A stretch of 64,000 nt of DNA from Cryoendolithus antarcticus (Eukaryota; Ascomycota; Dothideomycetes; Cladosporiales; Cladosporiaceae): assembly GCA_002077065.1 (NCBI GenBank), contig NAJO01000014.1:868001-932000 (forward strand). Direction: 5' to 3'. The notes below the pieces were generated by a model. That model saw nothing but the letters and a program-made list of their open reading frames with translations. It had not been told where the DNA came from and searched no databases. The stretch's first letter is position 1; every line of letters begins with the position of its first letter. This document shows, piece by piece, positions 43,160 to 54,127 of the stretch. Position numbers and translations under genes: made by a program.

Positions 43160-44840
43160 ATGGTGCGATTGGCTGCTCTCACTCATACCGCAAGAACTCG
43201 ACTGACGAACGTGTAGGCGCAGATCTTCGCGGACGATGTGCAAGAAGAGAAGGGAGAGAATGCGCGGTTGAGTAAGTCGTCAGACTGCAGCATGACAGAT
43301 GCAATACTGACAGCTTGCAGGTTCATTCGTCGGCGCAATAGCTGTGGGTGACCTGGTTAAGTCAACGCTGGGACCGAAAGGCATGGACAAGATCCTGCAA
43401 TCAGCAAGCACAGGCGAGATCATGGTGACGAATGACGGTGCCACGATCCTCAAGAGCATAGCACTTGACAACGCTGCGGCGAAAGTGCTGGTCAACATCT
43501 CGAAGGTGCAAGACGATGAAGTGGGAGATGGCACAACGAGTGTTGCTGTGCTGGCGGCAGAATTGCTACGAGAGGCAGAGATCTTAGTGAACCAGAAGAT
43601 ACATCCACAGACGATTATCGAGGGGTACCGGATAGCCACAGCTGCTGCACTGAAGGCGTTGGAGGAGCACAGTGTGGATCACAGCAAAGATGAGGTGCAG
43701 TTTCGGAAAGACCTGGTTGATATCGCGCGGACGACACTCAGCTCGAAGGTGCTGAGCCAAGATCGCGACTACTTTGCCAATTTGGCCACCGATGCAGTGC
43801 TGCGCATGCGAGGTGCAACAGACTTGACAAACATTCAGATCATCAAAAAGGCAGGCGGCAAATTGTCAGACTCATACCTTGATCCTGGCTTCATTCTCGA
43901 CAAGAAGTTCGGCGTAAACCAGCCGAAGCGGATCGAGAATGCGAAGATCTTGGTCGCGAATACCAGCATGGACACAGATAAGGTGAAGATCTTCGGCGCG
44001 AGGTTGAAGGTGGAAGGGACTGGCAAGCTCGCGGAGCTGGAGAAGGCAGAGCGGGAGAAGATGAAGCAGAAGGTGGAGCGGATCAAGACGCACGGGATCA
44101 ACTGCTTCGTGAACCGGCAATTGATCTACAACTGGCCGGAGCAGCTATTCTCAGATGCCGGGATTGCAAGCATCGAGCATGCGGACTTCGACGGTGTGGA
44201 GAGACTCGCACTTGTGACTGGTGCAGAGATCACATCGACGTTCGAGCACCCGGAGCATGTCAAGCTGGGTCATTGCGACCTGATTGACGAGGTGATCATT
44301 GGCGAGGACACGCTCATCCGTTTCTCTGGTGTGGCAGCAGGTCGTGCGTGTACGATCGTATTGCGAGGTGCGACCGAGCAGCTGCTCGATGAGGCCGACC
44401 GGAGTCTGCACGATGCGCTTGCAGTACTCTCACAGACTGTCGGCAACCCACGCACAACTCTTGGAGGTGGCTGTGCAGAGATGAACATGGCGAAGGCAGT
44501 CGACCACGCATCGCAGAATGTGGCAGGCAAGAAGGCGCTGGCTGTCGATGCGTTCTCGAAGGCTCTGCGGCAATTACCTACTATCTTGGCTGACAACGCT
44601 GGCCTCGACTCCTCAGATCTCGTCGCCAGACTACGAAAGGCAGTCTACTCAGGCATGAGCAACTCTGGACTGGACCTGATGACGCCTGGCGGCGCAGTGG
44701 CAGACATGCGCAAGCTCGGGGTGAAAGAGTCATTGCAGCTCAAGCGGGCGGTCGTCAACTCTGCCAGCGAGGCTGCTGAGCTACTTCTGCGGGTCGATTC
44801 GATCGTTAGGAGTGCACCAAGGCCGAGAGAGCGGATGTGA
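43160..44840 (+). CDS. cct2: T-complex protein 1 subunit beta (CCT2)
   Basis: Coding exons are 43160-43162 (the ATG alone), 43217-43271 and 43321-44840, giving 525 residues. The 54 bp intron directly after ATG and the 49 bp second intron (43272-43320) are needed to reach the conserved start [25 protein letters not shown]. Group II chaperonin motifs are intact: [23 protein letters not shown] and near the C-terminus [11 protein letters not shown]2 is one of eight subunits of the cytosolic TRiC/CCT ring that folds actin and tubulin using ATP. Subunit identity is from the N-terminus and overall similarity to CCT-beta. Confidence 0.95.
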
Positions 44841-45207
44841 GCATACATGTGAGCCCACGAGGGATGGCTCGACGCAGCGCGAGGGGGCTAGTGCGGACAG
44901 GCGACTAGAGCAGCCGTCACAGGCACGGCTTTGCATGACATGACTTCACTCCGGGTATGTCGAGCCCAGTCAAGGACATACAATGTATACATATGTTAAA
45001 CCATTGACTGTTCAGTCTCGTCTCCTGTCTTTCCCATCGTGTCGTAGTGTGAAATGGGGCGGCTTACGGATGCAGATTTCACGATCTTTCTTACATGTAT
45101 ACACACCTTGCGTTCCTCCAGACGCGCGCCGAAAATTACAACTCATCCCCCTGCAACACTTGACTGTGCCTATACTGGGCTCATCCCAAGTGTTATCGAA
45201 CAGTGCA
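44841..45207. other. Intergenic stretch
   Basis: It contains the CCT2 3' UTR and the promoter of the next gene. An in-frame ATG at 44983 could extend the next protein by 75 residues, but the added residues look non-coding. Confidence 0.45.
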
Positions 45208-46323
45208 ATGTTGCTGAAGTCTAAGCAGTATCCCGAGCGACCTCGAGTTCTGATAACTGGCGGGGCAGGTTTCCTCGGCCGAGACATCATACGACAGCTC
45301 CACGAACGGCATCCTCTCTGGTATGTCTGCTGCCTCGATCTTCACGCACCGAACCACGCGCAGTCCTCCCTGATAGATCAGACCTATGAAGTCGACGTCC
45401 GCGATCGCGATGCCGTCTTCACCGCTCTCGCATCCTGCAAGCCGGATCTCGTGATACACTCCGCTGCTCTAGTCCCCAATGGCGCAGCCCGCTACTCCAC
45501 GAAGGATTCCGACTGGCAGCGCGTCAAGGCCGTGAACTACAATGGTACCGTCAACGTCCTCGAAGCCGCTCTTGCTGCAAGCTGCAAAGCCTTCATCTAT
45601 ACCAGTAGCATTGCAGCGATCACGGACGACTTGACCCAGGAGTACCACTACATCGATGAGACTTTACCCACAGGGCGTGCAACGCTGCACTATGGCCGCT
45701 CGAAAGCCTTGGCCGAAGCCTTTGTCCTTGATTCGTCTCATGCTACAGCTGGATTGAAAGTGTGCGTTCTCCGACCTGCTCCAATCATCGGGCCGGAGGA
45801 TACGCAGGTGATATCTCTCATACACGATCTCATTGCGAAGGGTGAGACCGAGTTCATCATTGGGGATGGCGACAATCTCTCAGACTGGCTCTACATTTCC
45901 AATGCCGCTCTAGCGCACTGTCTAGCAGCCGAGAATGTCTTGAGTTCTGCCACGGCTGCAGGAGATGTCTTCTTCATCACTAATCAGCAGCCTGTATATT
46001 TCTGGGACCTACTTGCAGCTATCTGGGCGGAGCTGGGGCACTACCCGAAGCGAAGGACGAAGATCCCGGTTGAAGTGGCATTGGTATGGGCCTGGCTAAT
46101 GGAGTTGTGGGGCTGGGTTTCTGGGAGGGAAGTAGGCATAGGAAGGGGCAGTGTGCGAGATGCAGCTGCAGTCAGATATGTGAGTTGTGAGAAAGCTGAG
46201 AAGATACTGGGTTATCGGCCGCTCATTGACGGGTTGGGTCTGAGGGACGGGGTAAGGAGGACCTGTGATGGGTATAAGAAGCAGCTGGCTGCCCGAGCAA
46301 CGACAGGGTTGAGCAATTTGTAG
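45208..46323 (+). CDS. 3beta-hydroxysteroid dehydrogenase/isomerase-like NAD(P)-dependent reductase
   Basis: A single exon of 371 residues from the ATG at 45208, chosen because the Rossmann motif T-G-G-A-G-F-L-G (17-24) then lies at the normal distance from the N-terminus. The extended-SDR catalytic pair Y162-x3-K166 (H-Y-G-R-S-K) and a preceding Y-T-S-S-I-A-A segment are present, followed by L-R-P-A-P-I-I-G-P-E-D. A hydrophobic stretch near 290-310 (V-E-V-A-L-V-W-A-W-L-M-E-L-W-G-W-V) may be a membrane anchor, as in Erg26-type sterol C-4 decarboxylases and 3beta-HSDs. The closest role would be oxidation of a 3-hydroxysterol or related lipid. It is not clear whether this is the true Erg26 orthologue. 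It converges with the next gene, 78 bases away. Confidence 0.82.
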   Translation: MLLKSKQYPERPRVLITGGAGFLGRDIIRQLHERHPLWYVCCLDLHAPNHAQSSLIDQTYEVDVRDRDAVFTALASCKPDLVIHSAALVPNGAARYSTKDSDWQRVKAVNYNGTVNVLEAALAASCKAFIYTSSIAAITDDLTQEYHYIDETLPTGRATLHYGRSKALAEAFVLDSSHATAGLKVCVLRPAPIIGPEDTQVISLIHDLIAKGETEFIIGDGDNLSDWLYISNAALAHCLAAENVLSSATAAGDVFFITNQQPVYFWDLLAAIWAELGHYPKRRTKIPVEVALVWAWLMELWGWVSGREVGIGRGSVRDAAAVRYVSCEKAEKILGYRPLIDGLGLRDGVRRTCDGYKKQLAARATTGLSNL

Positions 46324-46401
46324 TCCGGCTAACCATAGTGCGATGACTTTGAAGTTGAGCTATACTTCGGAGACTCACTGCATCCCTACAATTTAGCTGC
46401 A

Positions 46402-47483
46402 TCACACTCGGATCACTATCTTACCCACTCCACTGAGAGTCCGCAGGGCTTCCATCGCCTTATCCGCCTCCTCAAATTCAAACACCTGCGCAATAGGCGG
46501 ATGCAGCTGGTGCTTCTCCGCAAACGTAGAAAGCTCAATCGCCATCTCCTTGCTTCCCGCACCGAAGCAGGCCTGCAAAGTCTTCGCACCGTACAGCAAA
46601 GGTTGTGTAAGCGCAACTGGAGTGTCGTCACCAGACAGAATGCCGATGACACTGATTCGACCTCCAAACCGCGCTGCTTTGACGGAGTCCAGCAGACCCG
46701 CTCCGCCGACGACTTCGACGACCACGTCTACACCTTCGCCGTTCGTGACTTCGAGGACTTCGGCAGACCAGTCAGGCGTCTTGCGGTAGTTGATGAGATG
46801 CTTAGCTCCCAGCTTCTTTGCGATCTCCAGCTTCTCATCAGACGAGGAAGTCGCCACCACAGTTGCGCCTACGGCTGCGGCGATCTGGATGGCATAGCAG
46901 CTCACTCCGCCAGTGCCTTGGGTCAAAATTGATCCTCCAGCTTGCAGCTTCGGCGCGCCATAGTTGAGACTATACCATGCAGTCACGCCGGCCGTGTAGA
47001 GAGTACAGGCTTCCTCGAATGTCATGCGGTCTGGCGCTTTGAACACACGAGAATCATCCCACACCATGTATTGCTGCAGCGTGCCATCGATCTCACCAGC
47101 TCCGATGGTTTCGTTAAGCTTGAAGCTGCGGGGGTCGGTCCCGGTGAGCCTGAAACAGATCAGTAGACTGACTGGGATTCATCAGATGGTGCAGACTACC
47201 ATGTGTTTGGCTGGATGATCACTCGATCACCGACCTTCCATTGAGAGCCTTCGCCCACAGCTTCGATCTCGCCAGCACCGTCCAGACAGGGGACGAGGTC
47301 TCCCTTATGCTTGATAGGATAGTTTGGCGAGTGATCGAGACAGAGAAGGTCGCGGTAGTTGAGTGAGACTGCCCGGATGCGGACGAGGACTTGATGTTGG
47401 CCAGGCGAAGGGCGTGGGCCGGCATCAGCCAAGACGAGCTTGCCTGGTGAGGCAATCTGCCAGGCTTTATTGTTGGACGACAT
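46402..47483 (-). CDS. Zinc-independent alcohol dehydrogenase / quinone oxidoreductase-like (MDR family)
   Basis: Exons 47200-47483 and 46402-47149 flank a 50 bp intron (47150-47199, GTAGTC...TTTCAG, CTGAT branch) and give 343 residues. The GroES-like half has V-L-V-R-I-R-A-V-S-L-N-Y-R-D and D-G-A-G-E-I-E-A-V-G. The Rossmann half has T-Q-G-T-G-G-V-S near 160, then V-V-A-T-S-S-S-D-E-K and G-A-K-H-L-I-N-Y. The catalytic-zinc cysteine and histidine of classical alcohol dehydrogenases are absent (N-Y-R-D at the first site), which places it in the zinc-independent MDR group that reduces quinones or enones with NADPH. It is probably cytosolic and its substrate is unknown. Confidence 0.87.
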
Positions 47484-48614
47484 AATGAGAACGCAAGCGT
47501 GCAGTCTGCAAGAGCGTGCAAGTGCTGGACGTAGGCATAGTGCCCATGTAGCTGATTGGGGCCAGTCTCCATGCGTGTACAGTGGAGCCAATGCTTAGAA
47601 ATCCGATTTCCTCGACTCTGGCTACGTAGATCTGCCGTGCAATCGAGATAATGTTCAGGCTGCTGCCCACCGAAGCTCCTGTTCGTGGAAGATTGGCGCA
47701 CATCTTGAGCTGGACTCCGGCTTACAAAGCGTGTCCGGTCGTAGCTCCAGCAGCTCTCGCACTCGTACAAGGTGTTCCACAGATTCTCCTATGCTGCTCC
47801 GGACTGGTCCGCGAGTACACAGCAGATGAGGTCACAGACATCAGCGACGAGATCCACAGATGTTGGCAGTGCTCCGTTTGCTCTCAATGTGGCGCCTGAT
47901 GAAGGCGCACTGTCTTGACTGTGTTGTAGATACTCACGGCGACTTAGGCGAGGTCGCTGCAGGGAGAAAACAGACCTGCGAAGGTAGTGGGAGACCGAAA
48001 TCGCATGAAGCGGTGCGTGTACTTTTGGTAAGCCTCACCAAACGAGGCACCTTCTCCTGCCTCTTCGACCAGCGAAGAGCATCAGATGAAAGCAAAGCAC
48101 CTGTCAGACGTACCGCCGAACCCTCCCACTCAGACCGGCCGAAGCCAGACATCCGAGTGGGTTGAGATCATCGCCATGCGCTCTCGTGAGAGAAGCGCAC
48201 ACGCCGGCATCACTCTTGGGCTCGGGGCATCGGCTCATCAGCCAGGTTGGAGTCTGTGGCTCATGTAGAGAACACAGTATGTGGATGTTTACTATAGAAA
48301 TGATTCTATGAAGTCTGGAGGGTTGCTGTTAGTGATGCTGAGGCGGCGGAGACTGTAGGGGGTAGGGGAGCCTTACAAAGTCGACATAGTAAAAGCAAAG
48401 AAGATTGAAGGAATGGAAACTTCTCAAGCCAGCGTGTGAGACGCCAAGGCGCTAGTGTCGGCCGAACACCTTCGCCGATTGGCTGCAGTTCCACCTGAAA
48501 GAATTTGAGTCTGTGAGAAAATGTGTAACCAATGCTTCACTTGGAATCAGCAGCCACGTCAAATCTGAGGTACATACTTCTACCATACAATTCTATACAC
48601 CAGAACTACCAAAC
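47484..48614. promoter_or_regulatory. Divergent intergenic region
   Basis: This 1.1 kb lies between the diverging dehydrogenase and Srp40-like genes. Several short frames exist (for example 47651-47899 plus) but none is convincing. Confidence 0.45.
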
Positions 48615-49982
48615 ATGTCTCTCTCGCTTGAACAAGTCGAGGCCTATCTCTTCGAGAATGGCTACGAAAGCGCATTGACGGCACTGCAAAAGGACGCCCG
48701 AGCTGGAGACAAACGCAAACGCGCTGAGACATTCTCTCCGGACATCAGCGACGCCGATAGCGAATCCTCCAGAGAATCTCTTTCAGCAACCCCCGAACGC
48801 TCTGCTCCTGTTGCGAAGAAGGCGAAGCTTGCTACACCTCCTGCCGAGTCGGAGAGTGACAGCGAGGATGAGGATAGCAGTGAGAGTGATGAGGAGGACA
48901 AGAGTGAGGATGACAGCAGCAGCGAGGAGTCGGAATCGGAGGACGAGGAGGATGTGATGGACACGACTGAGCCAGTGGCCGCTGCAGCGATTGCTGATGA
49001 TGCGTCATCTAGCTCAGCATCAAGCCGCTCGGCAGAGTCAGATGACTCCAGCTCGAGTGAAGACGAGGAGATCGCCGCACAGCTGCCCAACGGTGTGGCC
49101 AGCGACGATGCCAGCGACAGCGACAGTGAAAGCAGCAGCGATGACAGCGACGACGAGAGCGAGAGTGGAGAATCCGAGAGCAGCGGGGAGTCAAGCAGTG
49201 ATATAGGGGAGGATGAGAGCGCGGAGAGTGGAGCAGACAACAGCAGCGTAGCAAGCTCTGTCGTCGGTGGTGGACTGGGGAGCAAAGTAGAGGCGAGCGG
49301 CAGCGTCACCAGCAGCTCTGACAGCGAGGAGTCTGAGAGTGCGAAGGATGCTGTCGACGCAGCGGACGGCTCAAGCGACAGTGGGAGCTCTAGCTCCAGC
49401 GACGAATCCGACGCTGCGGAAAGCTCGAGCGAGGATGACGAGGAGAGCGACACGAGCAGTGACAGTTCATCGGATGAGAGCGATGCTCCGGCGAAGCCAG
49501 CGACTGCAGCTCCGGTGCCGGTCGTCAAGAAGGCTGGGAAGAAGAACAAGGTCGAGGCCAAGGCTGAGCCAGAGGTAGCTTCGGCGTCCTCTTCAGCCAC
49601 CCTGGCTGGTGCCTCGCCCGAGCCAGTCACTCAGCCATCGTCTGCCGAAGTCTCAAGCGGCGAATCTGGCATGCACCCATCCCGCCTGGCACGCATGGAA
49701 AACACATCTGCATCCAGCGCTGCTGTTCTGACAGCGGCTGCGGCTGCCAAGCTCAAGAAAGAGAGCAACACGCCATTCTCGCGCATACCCGCAAACCAGG
49801 CTGTCGATCCTAAGTTCGCCAGCAACCAGTATGTGCCGTACGACTACGCGGAGAAGGCTCATCAAGACTTGATCGTCACTCGAGGCAAGGGTTTCACTAA
49901 AGAGAAGAACAAGAAGAAGCGGGGGAGCTACCGCGGCGGTGCGATTGACTTCGCTCCCAAGGGTATCAAGTTCGAGGATTAG
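48615..49982 (+). CDS. Srp40/Nopp140-like nucleolar phosphoprotein
   Basis: A single exon of 455 residues from the ATG at 48615. The first 30 residues (L-E-Q-V-E-A-Y-L-F-E-N-G-Y-E-S-A-L) resemble a LisH-like helix pair as in Nopp140. Residues 60-330 are almost entirely Ser, Asp and Glu in serial casein-kinase-2 sites. A Lys/Ala/Pro-rich part follows. The C-terminal 60 residues form the SRP40 C-terminal domain, with P-F-S-R-I-P, Y-D-Y-A-E-K-A-H-Q-D-L-I-V-T-R-G-K-G-F-T and G-S-Y-R-G-G. The family shuttles between nucleolus and Cajal-like bodies and serves snoRNP assembly or ribosome synthesis. The antisense strand stays open over the Ser-rich part only because of its base pattern. Confidence 0.9.
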   Translation: MSLSLEQVEAYLFENGYESALTALQKDARAGDKRKRAETFSPDISDADSESSRESLSATPERSAPVAKKAKLATPPAESESDSEDEDSSESDEEDKSEDDSSSEESESEDEEDVMDTTEPVAAAAIADDASSSSASSRSAESDDSSSSEDEEIAAQLPNGVASDDASDSDSESSSDDSDDESESGESESSGESSSDIGEDESAESGADNSSVASSVVGGGLGSKVEASGSVTSSSDSEESESAKDAVDAADGSSDSGSSSSSDESDAAESSSEDDEESDTSSDSSSDESDAPAKPATAAPVPVVKKAGKKNKVEAKAEPEVASASSSATLAGASPEPVTQPSSAEVSSGESGMHPSRLARMENTSASSAAVLTAAAAAKLKKESNTPFSRIPANQAVDPKFASNQYVPYDYAEKAHQDLIVTRGKGFTKEKNKKKRGSYRGGAIDFAPKGIKFED

Positions 49983-50745
49983 AGGCTGGGTTGGTGTAGG
50001 ACACCTGATCGATATACAGTGTGAGGCTCGAGAGGTAGCGGACATCTGAAGGTCGTGACATGGATCGTGCCTCTAGAAATGCTTTCACTCTCTAGGCGCT
50101 ACGCCGAGCATGCCCTAGCTTCCGTGTGTATTTACTTGGAGACTCAGTCCAGAATCGCGAGCATTACGGATTTTGGGCAATAAGATCAATCGCCCTAATC
50201 TCGTTACGTTCAAGGATCTTGGACATCTTTGCCCAGATGCTCTTCACGATTTGAAGAAGGATCTGCTGTTAGCGTTGCATGTATCAAGACAGTTGATGTC
50301 CAGATATATCGTGAGTCACTCTGCCTGCGTTTCTCACGCGTGTCTCTGCCGCCGCGCTCTCCAGACTCGCCACGCTTGCCGACATCCGTGCTCTTTAGTC
50401 GTGAATTTAGATCTGCGAGCTCGCGCTGGTCATTGGACGCTGCCGTGTGGTGTCAGCATATGGAACAACAGACTACACACGAGAACAGCTAAATATGCGC
50501 ACCTTACTCCAACACATCCTGCGCCACGCGATCTGCATCTCTCACACTCTGTGGCGAATATGTTGCAACATACTACACTATATCTGACTCTAATCTGGGC
50601 CAGATCGACCTCTAGGGTCCCAATCTTACCGACTAGACAACGACCCTATTTAGACCCTTGTCCAAACTCCAGTTTTCTGAGGCTACCACTGACATTGACC
50701 CAGTGTCAATGCGGCATAAGGTCCAGCATCCTTTCGTACTTTTGT
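49983..50745. other. Intergenic stretch
   Basis: It lies between convergent genes. A plus-strand frame (50173-50859) begins at TTG, overlaps the next gene antisense and has no domain. Nothing else is supported. Confidence 0.45.
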
Positions 50746-52523
50746 CTATACTGTCGGGACTCCGTTTGTTGTGTTTGGGTTAGGTTCTCCCCCACCTGTA
50801 AGGTCGTTGTCTGGAATCACTTCGTTGATATTGTCGAGCCCTATCTGCAGGAACTGTAGGAGCGTATGTTCGTCCCTCCTAGCTGGCTCGAGCAAATCGT
50901 CGTCATCAGTGTTGTCCGGGCCGGTCTCTCCATCTTCAGCCACTGATCCAGAGGGGGTCGCTTTATGCATAAACACGGTGGAGAAACGATCCCATATGGA
51001 TACAACACCAAACGTTAAGAGGGTGAGGACCGCTGCGAAAACAACGTAAATGTAAACCTTTCTCCATGCATAAAAAGCCAGATTGTCGTCCATTTCCAGG
51101 AATGGCATGGAAAAGAAAGTCTATCGCGTTCCGGTTATCTCAACATGATCGTATCCCTATTAAGTGTCTTTCTGATGGAATAAACTTACTGCAGCAAAAG
51201 TAGGAGGTAAATAAACCATGCCGAGAAAAGCGATCTTCCTCATCTCGTGCGCATCTTGCCATGAGCTCTCGGCAAACCTCTTCAGATGGGCTGATTCAAG
51301 CTGGTTCTGTCTCGCTAGTCGGCGAAGGGCGATCGTATTTGTACGTATAAACGAGGCATTCCTCAAATTGACCGATGCTTCTAGCTGAAATGAGGGGTCA
51401 GCTGGGGCTAGATGTGAGCAGCATAAATATCTCTGGGTTATACCGACAGTGTATCGTTGCGTCAGTACCATTTTCAGTAGACCATCTACATTGTCCTTTC
51501 CACTTGTGATGCCTTGTGCAATATTCTGCAACATCTCCTGGAGAAGGCCGTGAAGATCGTTCTCGGCGTTTGGGGAAGGATCATTGCCAGGACTGGTACC
51601 CGGGATATCGTTGCCAGAATTGCAAGACCTCACAAGCCCATCTAGGACACATTCGAGTCGTTTCCCGGTAGAGAGACCGCCCCTCAGGCTATGCAAAACT
51701 GAGTCGCAATCTCCGAATCTCCTCGCGTCAAGTGATATTTTTGCTGACTGTATCATCGCAGCTACCTAATAAAGCTTAGCAGTTGTTAAGAACCAGAGAG
51801 ATTGTTGCAAGGCCCTTATAGCCTGGCGTATCGCTTTAAAGAGAGACTCACTGTAGTAACGGCATTGATGTGCAGATATATGCGGAAAAGGCGCCACTCT
51901 TCCAGCATCATTTCGAAGATCTCTAGCTCAAAATATAGAGACCTTCCGACTCGTTGTCTTATCGGAAGATGCCTGTCGGAATCCATTAGGAGCATGTTAT
52001 CAATTCGTCCCATTGCATTATGGGGTAACATAATCAGCATGTGAACGCGATTGGACGCTGTGTTCACTATACGGATGACTCTGACTTTGCCAGCACCGAA
52101 GTTGGTGTGTCTTTCTGTCCCTGCCTCTATGATGTATTGTGTACACTTGATCGTCTCTCGTGTCCCATTTCCGCTTGTAATAGTGTGCGTGTTGGAGAAG
52201 TATCCATGTTCCGATCTGAACATACACTCGACTGCCTTACGCGATATCTGGAAGGTTTCGACCATTTCGGCGAATGCCGATCGATCGCATCCAACGGAGG
52301 TGACTGTGACCGTACCCCTTGTCTTTTCGTCGTGCGAGAGGACAACGCAGGTATCATGCTCTAACGGAACGTTATCTAAAGTAGGGTTGCCAATTGTCTC
52401 CGAAGAGATCCAGGAATCGTTGACCATTTTCCAGATTCTCATCCCGTTGCCATTCGGTCCAAAGTTCCAGACGGTCGAGTTCTCGACAACCTCGCGTGGT
52501 GTGACATTTGTAACAGGAGGCAT
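50746..52523 (-). CDS. CorA-like fungal membrane protein lacking the GMN motif
   Basis: Three exons (51852-52523, 51190-51765, 50746-51120) join across introns of 86 bp (51766-51851, GTGAGT...ATTAG) and 69 bp (51121-51189, GTAAGT...GATAG), all in phase 0, to give 540 residues. The long soluble part has no catalytic motif I recognise. The C-terminal part has the CorA-type layout: a long helix with Q-N-Q-L-E-S-A-H-L-K-R-F-A-E, then I-A-F-L-G-M-V-Y-L-P-P-T-F-A-A-T-F-F-S-M-P-F as membrane span 1, a short acidic loop, and V-Y-I-Y-V-V-F-A-A-V-L-T-L-L-T-F-G as span 2. The G-M-N loop that makes a CorA magnesium channel is missing (S-M-P instead), so transport is doubtful. Such proteins are common and variable in filamentous fungi. 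Confidence 0.75.
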
Positions 52524-53209
52524 TTTCGAAAGCGGATGGCTCTGGTTTTTGATGATCCTACTACGTGACGCTGCTGAATGGTTCCGGGGGGTTGGTCAAG
52601 GTGACAAGCTAACAATGCACCTTGGTCGGGAGATCAGATGATTTGGTTAGAGAAGCCGTCGGTAACTGTGACCTTGCTCATCAGTACTATCCGCAAAAGC
52701 GTGCGAAGAAGAGTACGGACACACCTCCTTATGCTCGACTGTCGGGGTTTATCAACTCGAGACTCTTGGCATTTGCGGACGGGTTGATCAACATATACGC
52801 TTTGAGATGCAGAAACGGTTCATCATAATAAACACTTCCGGTCAAAGTAGCCTGGCTACTCAGCCTCGTCTAAGCCTCTCATGTGCACTGCCCAGGCTTG
52901 CGACTGAGTTGTCGGGTGAGGCGGAGCCTAGGCAACACTCCTGCCGCATGGATGTCGTGAAGGATACAACGTAGGGCACAGCACGGGGCGCAGTATGTGG
53001 CGCAGCCTGGGTTATAGCAAGATGGGGTCACACCACCCAACAAAGTCCGCGAGCGAGATCAACATCATGTAGACAAGGCTTGTAGTTCCAAATTCATAAC
53101 CAAGTCCATGTGCCCAGTCAACGGCGTGGGGTGCCAGCAGCCATCTTGTCAGAATCCCCAGCAAGAAAGTCTGGAATCTGGTAACAGGGTCCAGCAGCCG
53201 GGATCTTAG
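52524..53209. other. Intergenic stretch
   Basis: It holds the CorA-like gene promoter and sequence left of the NLR-like relic. No intact frame with recognisable content is seen. Confidence 0.45.
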
Positions 53210-54127
53210 AAGTGGCATGGCCAGGGTCTGCTTCCCAGTTCTCACACTCGCTGCGCAAAGATCTTACTTGAACCGCCCAGCGCCTTCCTCGACCGGGCAG
53301 ATATCTTCCTCGAGAATTTTCGGCACATGACGGACTCATCGACGGTGGGAAGCGAAAATACAGAAGAGGACCGGGAAAGGTTCCGGTCACCCAACGGGCC
53401 GTTAGAGGAGGTGTTCGATGAAGCGTTGGAGGCATTGTCGATGTACTCTCTTATCCAGTGGAAGGAAGAGCAGGCTGGATACTCGATGCCTTAGCTGATG
53501 CATGCGTGGGCTTTGACCGGCTCGAAGCAGAGGAGCAGGGACGATACAGTCGAGGGAAACTCGCCTTCTTGGGAGTCAGTTACACAGGTCGGTGAACTGG
53601 ATCCGGTGAAGAAACACCAGATCACACCGCACATCTCGTCCAGCGTGGCGCGGGTATGAGATTGGCACAAGGTATTAGTACAGGTGTCGGAAGCCAGCCT
53701 CAACGTGATCTGTTCTTTGGCGAACTTTGTGAGAGACCGGCCAATATGACACGGCGGTTGAGCTGCGGACGTTTGATGAGGCAGAACGTGCACAGCGGAA
53801 GGAGCAATACGAGCTAGGGTGGTTGCGGGGCCTCAGCGATCTCGCGCTGGTGCTGGAGTCGCAGGGCAAGTACGAGGCGGGGGTAATGATGAACCGCCGA
53901 GCGCTGGAAGGATGTGGGAAGGTGCTGGGGAAGGAACATCCCGACACGCTGACGACTGTCTACTGCCTTGCATATCTACTGCATCAGAAAGCAGAATTTG
54001 CTGCTGCGGTGCCTTCATACGAATGAGCTTTTTCAGGCTTGGGCCTTCCCATCCATCAACGATGCAGTGTGTTAGCCACATGTCCTCGCTGAAAGGTCTG
54101 ATGAGCAGCGGGAAGAGTCAGCAATAA
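53210..54127 (+). pseudogene. Degenerate NLR-type (NB-ARC winged-helix + TPR) gene remnant
   Basis: Pieces of one protein appear in order but in different frames. Frame A (about 53210-53491) encodes a winged-helix-like segment, F-D-E-A-L-E-A-L-S-M-Y-S-L-I ... A-G-Y-S-M-P, then an in-frame TAG at 53492-53494 followed by L-M-H-A-W-A. Frame B (from 53515) continues D-R-L-E-A-E-E-Q-G-R-Y-S. Frame C (about 53760-54026) carries a kinesin-light-chain-type TPR, L-E-S-Q-G-K-Y-E ... L-G-K-E-H-P-D-T-L-T-T, and ends at a TGA. The next TPR half, L-G-P-S-H-P-S-T-M, lies in yet another frame to 54127. At least one nonsense and three frame changes make this non-functional. The intact relatives are fungal NB-ARC/NACHT-TPR proteins linked to self/non-self recognition. 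The nucleotide-binding part is not visible. Confidence 0.7.

Noticed and set aside
48662..49630. 322-codon minus-strand frame rich in Ser/Leu
   Set aside because: Antisense of the Ser/Asp/Glu tracts of the Srp40-like gene; a composition artefact.
50173..50859. 228-codon plus-strand frame
   Set aside because: Begins at TTG, overlaps the CorA-like gene antisense and has low-complexity His/Cys/Leu content.
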